From Pseudomonas soli (GTDB taxonomy: Bacteria > Pseudomonadota > Gammaproteobacteria > Pseudomonadales > Pseudomonadaceae), in contig NZ_FOEQ01000014.1 of the NCBI RefSeq assembly GCF_900110655.1, forward strand, positions 1 to 64,000: DNA of 64,000 bases. The letters run 5' to 3'. Positions 51,557-60,243 of this stretch are shown here, in pieces. The stretch's first letter is position 1. Every line of letters begins with the position of its first letter. Made by a program: the position numbers and the translations under genes. A model generated the notes under the pieces. The model had not been told where the DNA came from, searched no databases, and worked only from the letters and a program-made list of their open reading frames with translations.

Positions 51557-52708
51557 TCAGGGTACCTTCGGTACTTCGGGCAAAGGCTGACCCTTGGGCC
51601 ACAACATCCAGATCTGCCCCTGTTGTTTCATGTTGCCTGCCAGTTCCCCTGCCTCTGGCCCGGTGCCCCAGAACAGGTCCGCACGCACTTCACCAGTAAT
51701 CGCCCCACCCGTGTCTTGAGCTCCCACGGGGCGCACCACCGGGCTGCCGTCGGGGCGGGTGGTGGACAGCCACAGCAGGCTGCCCAGCGGGATCACCTTG
51801 CGGTCGATGGCCACGCTGTAGCCAGCGGTCAGCGGCACGTTGAGTGAGCCGCGCGGACCTTCGTTGCTGTCCGGGCGGGTGCTGAAGAACACATAGCTCG
51901 GGTTGCTGGCCAGCAACTCAGGGATCCGCTTCGGGTTGGCCTGGGCCCAAGCGTGGATGCTGCCCATGGTCACCTGTTCCTTAGGCAGCTGGCCCTGTTC
52001 CACCAGCCAGCGGCCAATCGGCCGATAGGGATGGCCGTTCTGGTCGGCATACCCCAGCCGTAGCTGGCGGCCACCTTCCAGCTGGATGCGACCGGAACCC
52101 TGGATCTGCAGGAACTGCAAGTCCATCGGGTCGGTCAGCCAGGCCAGTACCGGCGCCATGGCACCGTCGCGGTTGATCACTTCGGCGGTGTCATAGGGTT
52201 TGAGCACGCGGCCATCAAGGCGCCCGCGCAAGCGCTTGCCCTTGAGTTCGGGATACACACTGGCCAGATCGACCACGATCATGTCCTCGGGTACGCCGTA
52301 CACTGGTACATGCGCGGCTTCGGTGCGTTCCAGGCTGCCGGGGTAGACCGGTTCGTAATACCCGGTGATCAGGCCGTTGGCGCTGTTCTGCGCCGAGCGC
52401 AGTCCAAACACCTGGAGATTCTGCTCGAGGAAGGTGCGTACCTGATCAGGGTTCGCCATGGCTGAGCCGGCTGCCTCGCAGGTTGCGGCCCACACCGGAT
52501 CGCGCTTGAGCTTCTCGCAACCGTTGCGCCAGGCATAGAAGCCGGCCAGCAGGTCGTCGTCGCTGACCTGGGGCAGGTCCTTCCAGGTGGCTGGCACATA
52601 AGTGGCGATGGCATGAGGCTCAGGCTTGGCGCTTTCGCCGCCGTTGCAGCCGGCCAGGAGCGCCAGGGCGGGCAGGGCCCAGGCGAGATGGCGCAATGCA
52701 GATTTCAT
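51557..52708 (-). CDS. mltA: Membrane-bound lytic murein transglycosylase A
   Basis: A 383-residue lipoprotein that cleaves peptidoglycan. It has a lipoprotein signal (LALLAGC, Cys at about residue 20), then the MltA domain with GLITGYYEPVYPGS and a C-terminal 3D domain with LWLSTTRPDGSPVVRPVGAQDTGGAI carrying the catalytic Asp. Start MKSALRHLAWALPAL at 52708. It is divergent from the cytochrome c' gene. Confidence 0.94.
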   Translation of the reverse strand: MKSALRHLAWALPALALLAGCNGGESAKPEPHAIATYVPATWKDLPQVSDDDLLAGFYAWRNGCEKLKRDPVWAATCEAAGSAMANPDQVRTFLEQNLQVFGLRSAQNSANGLITGYYEPVYPGSLERTEAAHVPVYGVPEDMIVVDLASVYPELKGKRLRGRLDGRVLKPYDTAEVINRDGAMAPVLAWLTDPMDLQFLQIQGSGRIQLEGGRQLRLGYADQNGHPYRPIGRWLVEQGQLPKEQVTMGSIHAWAQANPKRIPELLASNPSYVFFSTRPDSNEGPRGSLNVPLTAGYSVAIDRKVIPLGSLLWLSTTRPDGSPVVRPVGAQDTGGAITGEVRADLFWGTGPEAGELAGNMKQQGQIWMLWPKGQPLPEVPKVP

Positions 52709-52827
52709 CGAGAAGGTCCTGTGCTGGGCGAAACATGAACATTCACCCTTGTTTTCTGTGTGGCTATTGGTCTTTGCCCGGCGGGCGGCGATACTGGCCA
52801 CCCGTTTGCCTGGCCAAAGAGACCGTG

Positions 52828-53274
52828 ATGTTCAAGCGATTGACCGTAGTACTGCTCGCCGCCCTCGCCCTGACCGCCTGTGACGGCGTCGATCCCAACT
52901 CGCCACTGGGCCAGCGCAAGGCGATCTTCAAGCAGATGCTCAAGACCAGTGAAGACATGGGAGGCATGCTGCGCGGACGGTTGCCCTTCGATGGCGTGAA
53001 GTTCGCCGAGGGCGCGGTGAAGCTGGATTCCCTGGCCCATGAGCCGTGGCAGCACTTCCCGCAGGTGCGCGACGAGGGTGACAGCAGCGCGCGGGCGGAT
53101 GTCTGGGAGCGGCAGGCGCGGTTCCAGGACCTGGCCCGGCAGCTGGAGGGCGTCACCGGCGAGCTGGTGACGGTGACCCGCAACCCGTCGCTGGACGCAA
53201 CGCAGATGAAGGCACCGATGGACAAGGTCGAGGCGGCGTGCAAGGCCTGTCATAGCGAGTTTCGTAATCATTGA
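52828..53274 (+). CDS. Cytochrome c'-like lipoprotein
   Basis: A 148-residue protein with four-helix cytochrome c' features: the C-terminal heme motif CKACH (Cys138, Cys141, His142), preceded by helices with GGMLRGRLPFDG. The N-terminus MFKRLTVVLLAALALTACDG fits a lipoprotein signal with Cys18 at the cleavage site, so the heme protein may be tethered to a membrane rather than free in the periplasm. Cytochromes c' bind NO or CO. The start at 52828 is the first Met after a non-coding extension. Confidence 0.88.
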   Translation: MFKRLTVVLLAALALTACDGVDPNSPLGQRKAIFKQMLKTSEDMGGMLRGRLPFDGVKFAEGAVKLDSLAHEPWQHFPQVRDEGDSSARADVWERQARFQDLARQLEGVTGELVTVTRNPSLDATQMKAPMDKVEAACKACHSEFRNH

Positions 53275-53290
53275 GCCGTGGGAGGCTGTC

Positions 53291-53312
53291 GTGGGAGCGG
53301 GTTCGCTCCCAC
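53291..53312. repeat. Short REP-type hairpin
   Basis: GTGGGAGCG, GGTT, CGCTCCCAC: a 9-bp perfect stem in the convergent gap between the cytochrome c' and DUF1090 genes; possible two-way terminator. Confidence 0.75.
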
Positions 53313-53328
53313 ATCAAGGGCTGTTAGG

Positions 53329-53721
53329 TCAGCGCTCGAGCTCGTCCACGGCTTCCTGCAGTTCTTTCTTTGCCTCGGCCAGCTTGTCCTTGCGCTTGTT
53401 GATCTTTTCCGCGTCACCCTTCTTCATGGCTTTGTCCAGGTCCTTGGTGCGCTGGTTCACTTCGTGGCGGGCATCGAGCACTTTCTGCTCGCGCTCTTTG
53501 CGCAGCCCGGCTTCGGTGCAGTTGTCCACGCCACGCAGCGCCTCTTCGAGCCCGGCAACTTGGTCACTGTTGCCATGGTCACGGGCAATCTTCAGCTGGT
53601 TCTCGATGGCGCTGCGTTTGGCGGCGCAGCCGGTCAAGCCTGCATCCGGCTGGGCGGCTTGCGCGACGCCGGTCGCCAGGCCAAGGGTTGCCAGCAGGAA
53701 AAGAGCGGTGAAACGTGTCAT
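53329..53721 (-). CDS. DUF1090 family periplasmic protein
   Basis: A 130-residue protein of the DUF1090 (YqjC-like) family. It has a signal peptide ending GVAQA and a mature region that is almost entirely helical and highly charged (GCAAKRSAIENQLKIARDHG; then Lys/Glu-rich coiled coil to the end). Function is unknown; related genes respond to stress in enterics. The start MTRFTALFLLATLG at 53721 follows an AGGAGG-like site. Confidence 0.88.
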   Translation of the reverse strand: MTRFTALFLLATLGLATGVAQAAQPDAGLTGCAAKRSAIENQLKIARDHGNSDQVAGLEEALRGVDNCTEAGLRKEREQKVLDARHEVNQRTKDLDKAMKKGDAEKINKRKDKLAEAKKELQEAVDELER

Positions 53722-53839
53722 GAAAAGCCTCCTGAGCGGGGCGGAGCAGCAAAAGTTGGTGGAATCCTGCCTTGGTTTGCCGGATTTAGGAACCCTTGGT
53801 GGGGCTTTAAACGGCAAACTCGGAGTTACCCTACGCTCG

Positions 53840-55540
53840 TCATTGTTCGGCGGTGTCGTTCGAGTGCTGGAAACCGGCGATACGATACCGGCCCAGTTGC
53901 GCGGCAAGGGCTTGAACATCTTCTGTTGCAAAAAAAACCTCGAGTTGTTTCGATTTTGCGCCACCGACCCCCGGCGAGGCTTGCCATGCGTCGGCCGATC
54001 GGGTTGCGAGCGTCGACCAGTCGGCCTCCAGCGGCATCTCCTGAGGCAAGGGCGCGCCCAGCGCTTTCAACCACTGGTGGAAGGAGCGCAGGTGAGCCGC
54101 GCTGAAACTGTCATGAAGCTGTCGGGCCCTGGCGTCGCCGAGACCCGGCACCTTCGTCAGGACTTGGGTGTCGAGCTCCAGCCAGTCCACGAGGGAGGTC
54201 ACCAGGCCGGCATTCACCAGTCGGCGCCAGGTACCCGGTCCGATCCCTGGCAGGGCCAGCCCCTGCTTGCCGCTCAACCAGTTCAATCGGGCGATGAATT
54301 GCTCTTCGCAGCCAGCGCCAGCCCGCCAGCAAGTGTGGGCGTCATACTGGCCGGCAGCCGGTGAGGCCACGGGCTGTCGCACGACCGTGCGATGTACCAC
54401 GTCGTCAAACCGCGGAACGGTGAGGCCGGCAAGGCTGATGGCCACCTGGTCGCCAGGGCGAATATCGAGGTTCTGCCAGCGAGCCAGGGAACCAAGGCTG
54501 ACCTGGGAAACCTGACGGTCGTCCAGTTCGACAGGCGCCAGATGCAGGATGGGGGTTACCTTGCCAGTGCGTCCAATGCGAAAGCGCACTTCGCGCACCT
54601 CGGCCAGTGCCTGGGAGAAGGGGTATTTCCAGGCCGCAATCCAGTAAGGGGCCTTGGCCTGCCAGCGTTCGGCGGGCGGGCGGCTGTCCTGGCGCAGGAT
54701 CACGCCATCGGTGGCGAAGGGCAGGGCGGTGCGATACCAGTGCAGGCGCATCTCGGCGGCCTGCTCCGGGCTGGCGATGGCGACGCTGTAGCGCTGGCTG
54801 TCGGCAAAGCCCATGGCGGCCAGTCGCTCGAGACGCTCTGCCTGGGTTTGCGGCCCGTGCGGCCAGTCCCAGACGAACAGGCCGATGCTCGCGCCGAGCG
54901 CTGTGTCCAGCTGCTTGCGTGCCATCAGCCCGGCCACGTTGCCGCGAGCGTTGAGGCTGCCTGCCTGGGCCTGCACATGGCCCTCCAGGCGTTTGTACAG
55001 TTCCCCTTGCAGCACCAGGTCCACAGGTTGCGGCAGCTGTCGGGTGATGGCGCCGAGCGAGGGAATATGCCGGCTCCAGTCATGGCCCTGGACGCCATCG
55101 CCACGGCTGAGCAGCCGGACCAACCGACCCTTCTGGTAGACCAGGGAAACCGCGACGCCGTCGACCTTGGGCTGTATCCAGACATCGCGTTTGTCGGCCA
55201 GCCAACGACGCATTGCCTGTTCGTCAGGGAGCTTGTCGACGCCGGTGTGGACGATCGGGTGTGCAATCGGACCGCGTGCGCTTGCCAGTGGGGCGGGCGC
55301 CGCGTCTGGCAGGTTGAAGCACCGCTGTAGCAGCAATTGGCGCTGGCGGCTCTGGTCATAGAGCTCGTCGGCCACCAATGACTTGCCCTGACGATGGTAG
55401 TGGTCGTCCCAGCGGGCCAGGGTCTCGCCCAGCCGGGCCATTTCGGCATTCGCCTGGGATACGCTCCAATCCGGACACTGGTCGGCCTGTGCGCTGGCGA
55501 TGAGTATCGGCAGGAGCATGAGTATCAGCAGCAACGGCAT
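53840..55540 (-). CDS. ligB: NAD+-dependent DNA ligase LigB
   Basis: A 566-residue ligase of the LigB clade. The adenylation lysine is in WIQPKVDGVAVS (Lys125 from this start), followed by nucleotidyltransferase motifs SRGDGVQG and FATDGVILRQ, an OB fold, and helix-hairpin-helix repeats (LALPGIGPGTW, LTKVPGLGDARA). The Zn finger is reduced and there is no BRCT domain. The N-terminus MPLLLILMLLPILIASAQA is a typical Sec signal. The ATG at 55540 is preferred over 55549 because AAGGA lies 8 nt upstream of it. Why a DNA ligase would carry a signal is unexplained. Confidence 0.93.
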   Translation of the reverse strand: MPLLLILMLLPILIASAQADQCPDWSVSQANAEMARLGETLARWDDHYHRQGKSLVADELYDQSRQRQLLLQRCFNLPDAAPAPLASARGPIAHPIVHTGVDKLPDEQAMRRWLADKRDVWIQPKVDGVAVSLVYQKGRLVRLLSRGDGVQGHDWSRHIPSLGAITRQLPQPVDLVLQGELYKRLEGHVQAQAGSLNARGNVAGLMARKQLDTALGASIGLFVWDWPHGPQTQAERLERLAAMGFADSQRYSVAIASPEQAAEMRLHWYRTALPFATDGVILRQDSRPPAERWQAKAPYWIAAWKYPFSQALAEVREVRFRIGRTGKVTPILHLAPVELDDRQVSQVSLGSLARWQNLDIRPGDQVAISLAGLTVPRFDDVVHRTVVRQPVASPAAGQYDAHTCWRAGAGCEEQFIARLNWLSGKQGLALPGIGPGTWRRLVNAGLVTSLVDWLELDTQVLTKVPGLGDARARQLHDSFSAAHLRSFHQWLKALGAPLPQEMPLEADWSTLATRSADAWQASPGVGGAKSKQLEVFFATEDVQALAAQLGRYRIAGFQHSNDTAEQ

Positions 55541-55632
55541 GGCCGGCATCCTTGCGAGGCGGTAAGGAGTCCTCAGCCTAGGTGTCAGCTGCGCGCTGCG
55601 ACGTGCCGCATTGTCAGACGATATGTCACGAA

Positions 55633-55664
55633 AAAGCCCCTGCCGATTGCTCGGCAGGGGCTTT
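55633..55664 (-). terminator. Rho-independent terminator of metK
   Basis: On the minus strand AAAGCCCCTGCCGA, a 4-nt loop and TCGGCAGGGGCTTT followed by TTCG, about 20 nt past the metK stop. A GC-rich stem with T-run. Confidence 0.85.
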
Positions 55665-55684
55665 CTTTTACTGCTGTAGGAGAC

Positions 55685-56875
55685 TTACAGGCCGGCGGCG
55701 TCGCGCAGGGCGGCGGCGCGGTCGGTGCGCTCCCAGGTGAAGGTGGTGAAGGTGTCGTCACCCACGGTCTTCTCCTGCGGGGTACGACCGAAGTGACCGT
55801 AGGCAGCGGTTTCCTGGTACATCGGGTGCAGCAGGTCGAGCATGGTGGTGATGGCGTACGGACGCAGGTCGAAGCATTCGCGCACCAGTTGCACGATCTT
55901 CTCGTCCGAGACCTTGCCGGTGCCGAAGGTGTTGATCGAGATGGAGGTCGGCTGGGCCACGCCGATGGCGTAGGACACCTGGATCTCGCAACGCTCGGCC
56001 AGGCCAGCGGCGACGATGTTCTTGGCCACGTAGCGGCCGGCGTAGGCGGCGGAACGGTCGACCTTGGACGGGTCCTTGCCGGAGAACGCGCCACCACCGT
56101 GGCGAGCCATGCCGCCGTAGGAGTCGACGATGATCTTGCGGCCGGTCAGGCCGCAGTCGCCCACCGGGCCACCGATGATGAAGTTGCCCGTCGGGTTGAT
56201 GTGGTACTGGGTACCCTTGTGCAGCAGCTCGGCAGGCAGGGTGTGCTTGACGATCAGCTCCATCACCGCTTCCTGCAGGTCTTTTTGCGAGACCTCGGGG
56301 TTGTGCTGGGTCGACAGTACGACCGCGTCGATACCGACGACCTTGCCGTTTTCATAGCGGCAGGTGACCTGTGACTTGGCGTCCGGGCGCAGCCAAGGCA
56401 GCAGCTTGGACTTGCGCGCCTCGGCCTGGCGCTCGACCAGGCGGTGCGAGAAGCAGATCGGGGCCGGCATCAGCACGTCGGTCTCGTTGCTGGCGTAGCC
56501 GAACATCAGGCCCTGGTCGCCAGCGCCCTGGTCTTCCGGGCGGGAGCGGTCGACGCCCTGGGCGATGTCCACCGACTGCTTGCCGATGATGTTCATCACG
56601 GCGCAGGTGGCACCGTCGAAGCCGACGTCGGAGCTGTTGTAGCCGATGTCGATGATCACGTTACGTACCAGGTCTTCCAGATCGACCCAGGCCGAAGTGG
56701 TGACTTCACCGGCGATGATGGCGACACCGGTCTTGACCAGGGTCTCGCAGGCCACGCGGGCATACTTGTCCTGGGCGATGATGGCGTCCAGCACCGCGTC
56801 GGAGATCTGGTCGGCGATCTTGTCCGGATGCCCTTCGGACACGGACTCGGAGGTGAAAAGGGAGTATTCGCTCAT
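55685..56875 (-). CDS. metK: S-adenosylmethionine synthetase
   Basis: A 396-residue enzyme making SAM from ATP and methionine. Motifs: SESVSEGHPDKIADQISDA at the start, GAGDQGLMFGYA, and the GGGAFSGKDPSKVDRSAAY phosphate loop. It begins 19 nt after the stop of the ArsR-methyltransferase gene and probably shares its transcript, placing SAM synthesis under that regulator. Confidence 0.98.
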   Translation of the reverse strand: MSEYSLFTSESVSEGHPDKIADQISDAVLDAIIAQDKYARVACETLVKTGVAIIAGEVTTSAWVDLEDLVRNVIIDIGYNSSDVGFDGATCAVMNIIGKQSVDIAQGVDRSRPEDQGAGDQGLMFGYASNETDVLMPAPICFSHRLVERQAEARKSKLLPWLRPDAKSQVTCRYENGKVVGIDAVVLSTQHNPEVSQKDLQEAVMELIVKHTLPAELLHKGTQYHINPTGNFIIGGPVGDCGLTGRKIIVDSYGGMARHGGGAFSGKDPSKVDRSAAYAGRYVAKNIVAAGLAERCEIQVSYAIGVAQPTSISINTFGTGKVSDEKIVQLVRECFDLRPYAITTMLDLLHPMYQETAAYGHFGRTPQEKTVGDDTFTTFTWERTDRAAALRDAAGL

Positions 56876-56894
56876 CTCGATGGGTTCCTGAAAT

Positions 56895-57887
56895 TTACCG
56901 ATGTTGTATGTCGCCAGTGGCCCGCTGGAAATGCCGGACCTGGATCTGAAAACCGTTACGCAAGCCCACGTAGAGGCTGTCCCCGGGGGTCAGTCCCGCA
57001 GCGTTGGCCCAACGGGCCAGGTCATCCTGTTCGAAGCCAAGCCACAGGTCGCCGCAGGCTTCGCGCGCCCACCCCTGGTCATGGCTGCACAGCTCGGTGA
57101 CCAGCAGGCTGCCGCCCGCTTTCACCCGTCTGGCCAGCAGGCGCAAGGCCTGGGCCGGGTCGCTGAAATGGTGCAGGACCATGTTCAGCACAACGCAGTC
57201 GGCTTCCACATCCGTTGTACCCAGTGCATCGGCCAACTGCAGGTTCACGTTGTTCAGTGCATTGCGCTCACAGACCTGGCGCGCCAGCTCGAGCATGGTC
57301 GGGCTGTTGTCCATGGCCGTGACCTGGTCGAAGCGGCGCGCCAGGTCAGGCAGGAAACCGCCGTCGCCAGGCCCCACTTCCAGGGCGCTGGCGCCGACGC
57401 CGAAGCTGAGCTTGTCGAGCAATGCCAGCAGGCTTTCGCGGTACTGCGGCAAGCCGGCGATGAGGTCCTGCTGGGCGCGGAATTTCTCTTCGACGCGCTG
57501 GAAAAAGTCCTGGCTGGTGGCGGCGCGGCGCTGTTGCACCAGGGCGATACGTGCCTGTACGTCCACGGGCAGCGAGAGGTCGTCGGCTTCCTCCAGCAGC
57601 GCCGTGTGCAGGCGGCCACCCAGGCGCTGACTGTCGGGCAGGGCGCGGCGGTAGAAGATCGCATTGCCCTCGCGACGGGTCGCCACCAGGTCGGCCTGGG
57701 CCAGCACCTTGAGGTGGTGGCTCATGCCCGACTGGCCGATGTCGAAGATCTGCGCCAGCTCCAGCACGCCGAACGAGTCGTTGGCCAATGCGCGCAGCAC
57801 GTTCAGGCGCAGAGGATCGCCGCCGGCCTTGCACAGGGCGGCCAGCTCGTCGCTGCGTTGCGGGGTGATGGGCGCATTGAGGTTCAT
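56895..57887 (-). CDS. ArsR-family regulator fused to a SAM-dependent methyltransferase domain
   Basis: A 330-residue fusion. Residues 12-95 are an ArsR-type winged helix (DPLRLNVLRALANDSFGV; IFDIGQSGMSHHLKVLAQADLV). Residues 160-330 are a class I methyltransferase-like domain with motif I ALEVGPGDGGFLPDL and VLNMVLHHFSDP. The C-terminal domain probably senses SAM or SAH rather than, or as well as, catalysing. It resembles SahR-type regulators of the SAM/SAH cycle reported in Proteobacteria (from memory). A perfect 13-bp palindrome lies 39 nt upstream, and metK follows directly. Confidence 0.9.
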   Translation of the reverse strand: MNLNAPITPQRSDELAALCKAGGDPLRLNVLRALANDSFGVLELAQIFDIGQSGMSHHLKVLAQADLVATRREGNAIFYRRALPDSQRLGGRLHTALLEEADDLSLPVDVQARIALVQQRRAATSQDFFQRVEEKFRAQQDLIAGLPQYRESLLALLDKLSFGVGASALEVGPGDGGFLPDLARRFDQVTAMDNSPTMLELARQVCERNALNNVNLQLADALGTTDVEADCVVLNMVLHHFSDPAQALRLLARRVKAGGSLLVTELCSHDQGWAREACGDLWLGFEQDDLARWANAAGLTPGDSLYVGLRNGFQIQVRHFQRATGDIQHR

Positions 57888-57925
57888 GGGGCGGGAGTCT
57901 AGTCAGGGGATGCTGTCGTCGCAAT

Positions 57926-57953
57926 AGCAATATCAAAAAGTTTTGATATTGCT
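57926..57953. promoter_or_regulatory. Perfect 28-bp palindromic operator between the ArsR-methyltransferase gene and tkt
   Basis: AGCAATATCAAAA (57926-57938), AG, TTTTGATATTGCT (57941-57953): a perfect 13-bp inverted repeat in the 229-nt divergent region. Dyads of the ATATCAA/TTGATAT kind suit a winged-helix dimer such as ArsR. It lies 39 nt from the regulator start and 164 nt from the tkt start. Autoregulation of the regulator-metK unit, and possibly tkt, is inferred. Confidence 0.8.
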
Positions 57954-58116
57954 GGATGGGTGGTGGTTTCGCAGGCGGATTTCTCGTGAAAAGCAGGCCA
58001 AACACAGGAAAAAAGCCCGACTGCGACCATACGTCATTGCCCCCGGCCCCCCCTGTGGGCGAAAATGGTCGCCTTTTTTCGCTTCACCACCCTTTCAAGC
58101 CCCAGGAGACTCAGCG

Positions 58117-60114
58117 ATGCCCAGCCGTCGTGAACGTGCCAACGCCATTCGTGCCCTCAGCATGGATGCCGTGCAAAAGGCCAACAGCGGCCACCCAGGT
58201 GCCCCCATGGGTATGGCGGATATCGCCGAAGTGCTTTGGCGCGACTACCTGAAGCACAACCCGAGCAACCCGAACTTCGCCGACCGTGACCGCTTCGTGC
58301 TGTCCAACGGTCACGGCTCGATGCTCATCTATTCGCTGCTGCACCTGACCGGCTACGACGTCACCATCGACGACCTCAAGGCCTTCCGTCAGCTGCACAG
58401 CCGCACCCCGGGCCACCCGGAGTTCGGCTACACCCCAGGCGTGGAAACCACCACCGGCCCCCTGGGCCAGGGTCTGGCCAACGCCGTGGGCTTCGCCCTG
58501 GCGGAAAAGGTGCTGGGCGCCCAGTTCAACCGTGAAGGCCACAACATCGTCGACCACAACACCTACGTGTTCCTCGGCGACGGCTGCATGATGGAAGGCA
58601 TTTCCCACGAAGTCGCCTCGCTGGCCGGCACCCTGGGCCTGAACAAACTGATCGCCTTCTACGACGACAACGGCATCTCCATCGACGGCGAAGTGCACGG
58701 CTGGTTCACCGACAACACCCCGGCGCGCTTCGAAGCCTACAACTGGCAGGTGATCCGCAACGTCAACGGTCACGACGCCGACGAGATCAAGATGGCCATC
58801 GACACCGCTCGCAAGAGCGACCGTCCGACCCTGATCTGCTGCAAGACCATCATCGGCTTCGGCTCGCCGAACAAGCAGGGCAAGGAAGACTGCCACGGCG
58901 CACCGCTGGGCAACGAAGAAATCGCCCTGGCCCGCAAGGAACTGAACTGGAACCACGGTCCGTTCGAGATCCCGGCCGACATCTATGCCGAGTGGGACGC
59001 CAAAGCCGCTGGCGCCAAGGCCGAAGCTGCCTGGAACGAGCGTTTCGACGCCTATGCCAAGGCTTACCCGGAACTGGCTGCCGAGTTCAAGCGCCGTGAC
59101 GCAGGCGACCTGCCGGCGGACTTCTCCGAGAAGGCCCAGGCCTACATCAACGAAGTCGCCGCCAAGGGCGAAACCATCGCCAGCCGCAAGGCCAGCCAGA
59201 ACACCCTGAATGCCTTCGGCCCGCTGCTGCCGGAGTTCCTCGGGGGTTCGGCGGACCTGGCCGGCTCCAACCTGACCTTGTGGAAAGGTTGCAAGGGTGT
59301 CGAGGCCAATGACGCCAGCGGCAACTACGTGTTCTACGGCGTGCGCGAATTCGGCATGACCGCGATCATGAACGGCGTCGCCCTGCACGGCGGTCTGGTG
59401 CCTTATGGCGCGACCTTCCTGATGTTCATGGAATACGCCCGCAACGCCGTGCGCATGTCGGCGCTGATGAAACAACGCGTGATCCACGTCTACACCCACG
59501 ACTCCATTGGCCTGGGCGAAGACGGTCCGACCCATCAGCCGATCGAGCAACTGACCAGCCTGCGCAGCACGCCGAACCTGGACACCTGGCGTCCGGCCGA
59601 TGCGGTGGAGTCCGCCGTGTCCTGGAAAGCCGCCCTGGAGCGCAAGGACGGCCCGTCGGCGCTGATCTTCTCGCGCCAGAACCTGCAGCATCAGGATCGC
59701 AATGCCCAGCAGATCGCCGATATCGCCCGTGGCGGTTACGTGCTCAAGGACTGCGCCGGCGAGCCTGAGCTGATCCTGATCGCCACCGGTTCCGAAGTGG
59801 GCCTGGCCGTCCAGGCGTTCGACAAGCTGAGCGCCGAGGGCCGCAAGGTCCGCGTCGTGTCGATGCCGAGCACCAGCGTGTTCGATGCCCAGGACGCTGC
59901 CTACAAGCAGTCGGTCCTGCCACTGGAAGTCGGTGCGCGCATCGCCATCGAGGCTGCCCATGCCGACTTCTGGTACAAGTACGTCGGCCTCGAAGGTCGC
60001 GTCATCGGCATGACCACCTACGGCGAGTCGGCACCGGCCTCCGCGCTGTTCGAGGAGTTCGGCTTCACCCTGGACAACATCCTGGGTACCGCTGAAGAGC
60101 TGCTGGAAGACTGA
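58117..60114 (+). CDS. tkt: Transketolase
   Basis: A 665-residue TPP-dependent enzyme of the pentose phosphate pathway. Motifs: NSGHPGAPMGMADIAEVLW, TPP site GDGCMMEGISHEVASLAG, FVREFGMTAI-like VREFGMTAIMNG, and HDSIGLGEDGPTHQPIEQL. The start at 58117 has CAGGAG upstream; a long in-frame extension into the palindrome region is non-coding. It supplies erythrose-4-phosphate used by the next gene's product. Confidence 0.98.
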   Translation: MPSRRERANAIRALSMDAVQKANSGHPGAPMGMADIAEVLWRDYLKHNPSNPNFADRDRFVLSNGHGSMLIYSLLHLTGYDVTIDDLKAFRQLHSRTPGHPEFGYTPGVETTTGPLGQGLANAVGFALAEKVLGAQFNREGHNIVDHNTYVFLGDGCMMEGISHEVASLAGTLGLNKLIAFYDDNGISIDGEVHGWFTDNTPARFEAYNWQVIRNVNGHDADEIKMAIDTARKSDRPTLICCKTIIGFGSPNKQGKEDCHGAPLGNEEIALARKELNWNHGPFEIPADIYAEWDAKAAGAKAEAAWNERFDAYAKAYPELAAEFKRRDAGDLPADFSEKAQAYINEVAAKGETIASRKASQNTLNAFGPLLPEFLGGSADLAGSNLTLWKGCKGVEANDASGNYVFYGVREFGMTAIMNGVALHGGLVPYGATFLMFMEYARNAVRMSALMKQRVIHVYTHDSIGLGEDGPTHQPIEQLTSLRSTPNLDTWRPADAVESAVSWKAALERKDGPSALIFSRQNLQHQDRNAQQIADIARGGYVLKDCAGEPELILIATGSEVGLAVQAFDKLSAEGRKVRVVSMPSTSVFDAQDAAYKQSVLPLEVGARIAIEAAHADFWYKYVGLEGRVIGMTTYGESAPASALFEEFGFTLDNILGTAEELLED

Positions 60115-60120
60115 TGCACC

Positions 60121-60141
60121 CGGGAGGCTCCGTGCCTCCCG
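60121..60141 (+). terminator. Hairpin after tkt
   Basis: CGGGAGGC (60121-60128) and GCCTCCCG (60134-60141), 6 nt after the tkt stop, an 8-bp GC stem without a T-run; adjacent to a REP pair. Confidence 0.5.
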
Positions 60142-60145
60142 CCTG

Positions 60146-60211
60146 ATCGCGGGGCAAGCCCGCTCCCACAAGGCATCCCGGTGCCTTGTGGGAGCGGGCT
60201 TGCCCCGCGAT
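60146..60211. repeat. Perfect 30-bp inverted REP pair between tkt and epd
   Basis: ATCGCGGGGCAAGCCCGCTC...AAGGCA (60146-60175) and its exact reverse complement (60182-60211) around a 6-nt loop. The longest perfect repeat in the window, placed inside a co-directional gene pair, so it may attenuate or shape the tkt-epd transcript. Confidence 0.95.
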
Positions 60212-60243
60212 GGTCGTTCAACGCACCTGCACGTGAGTATCGA

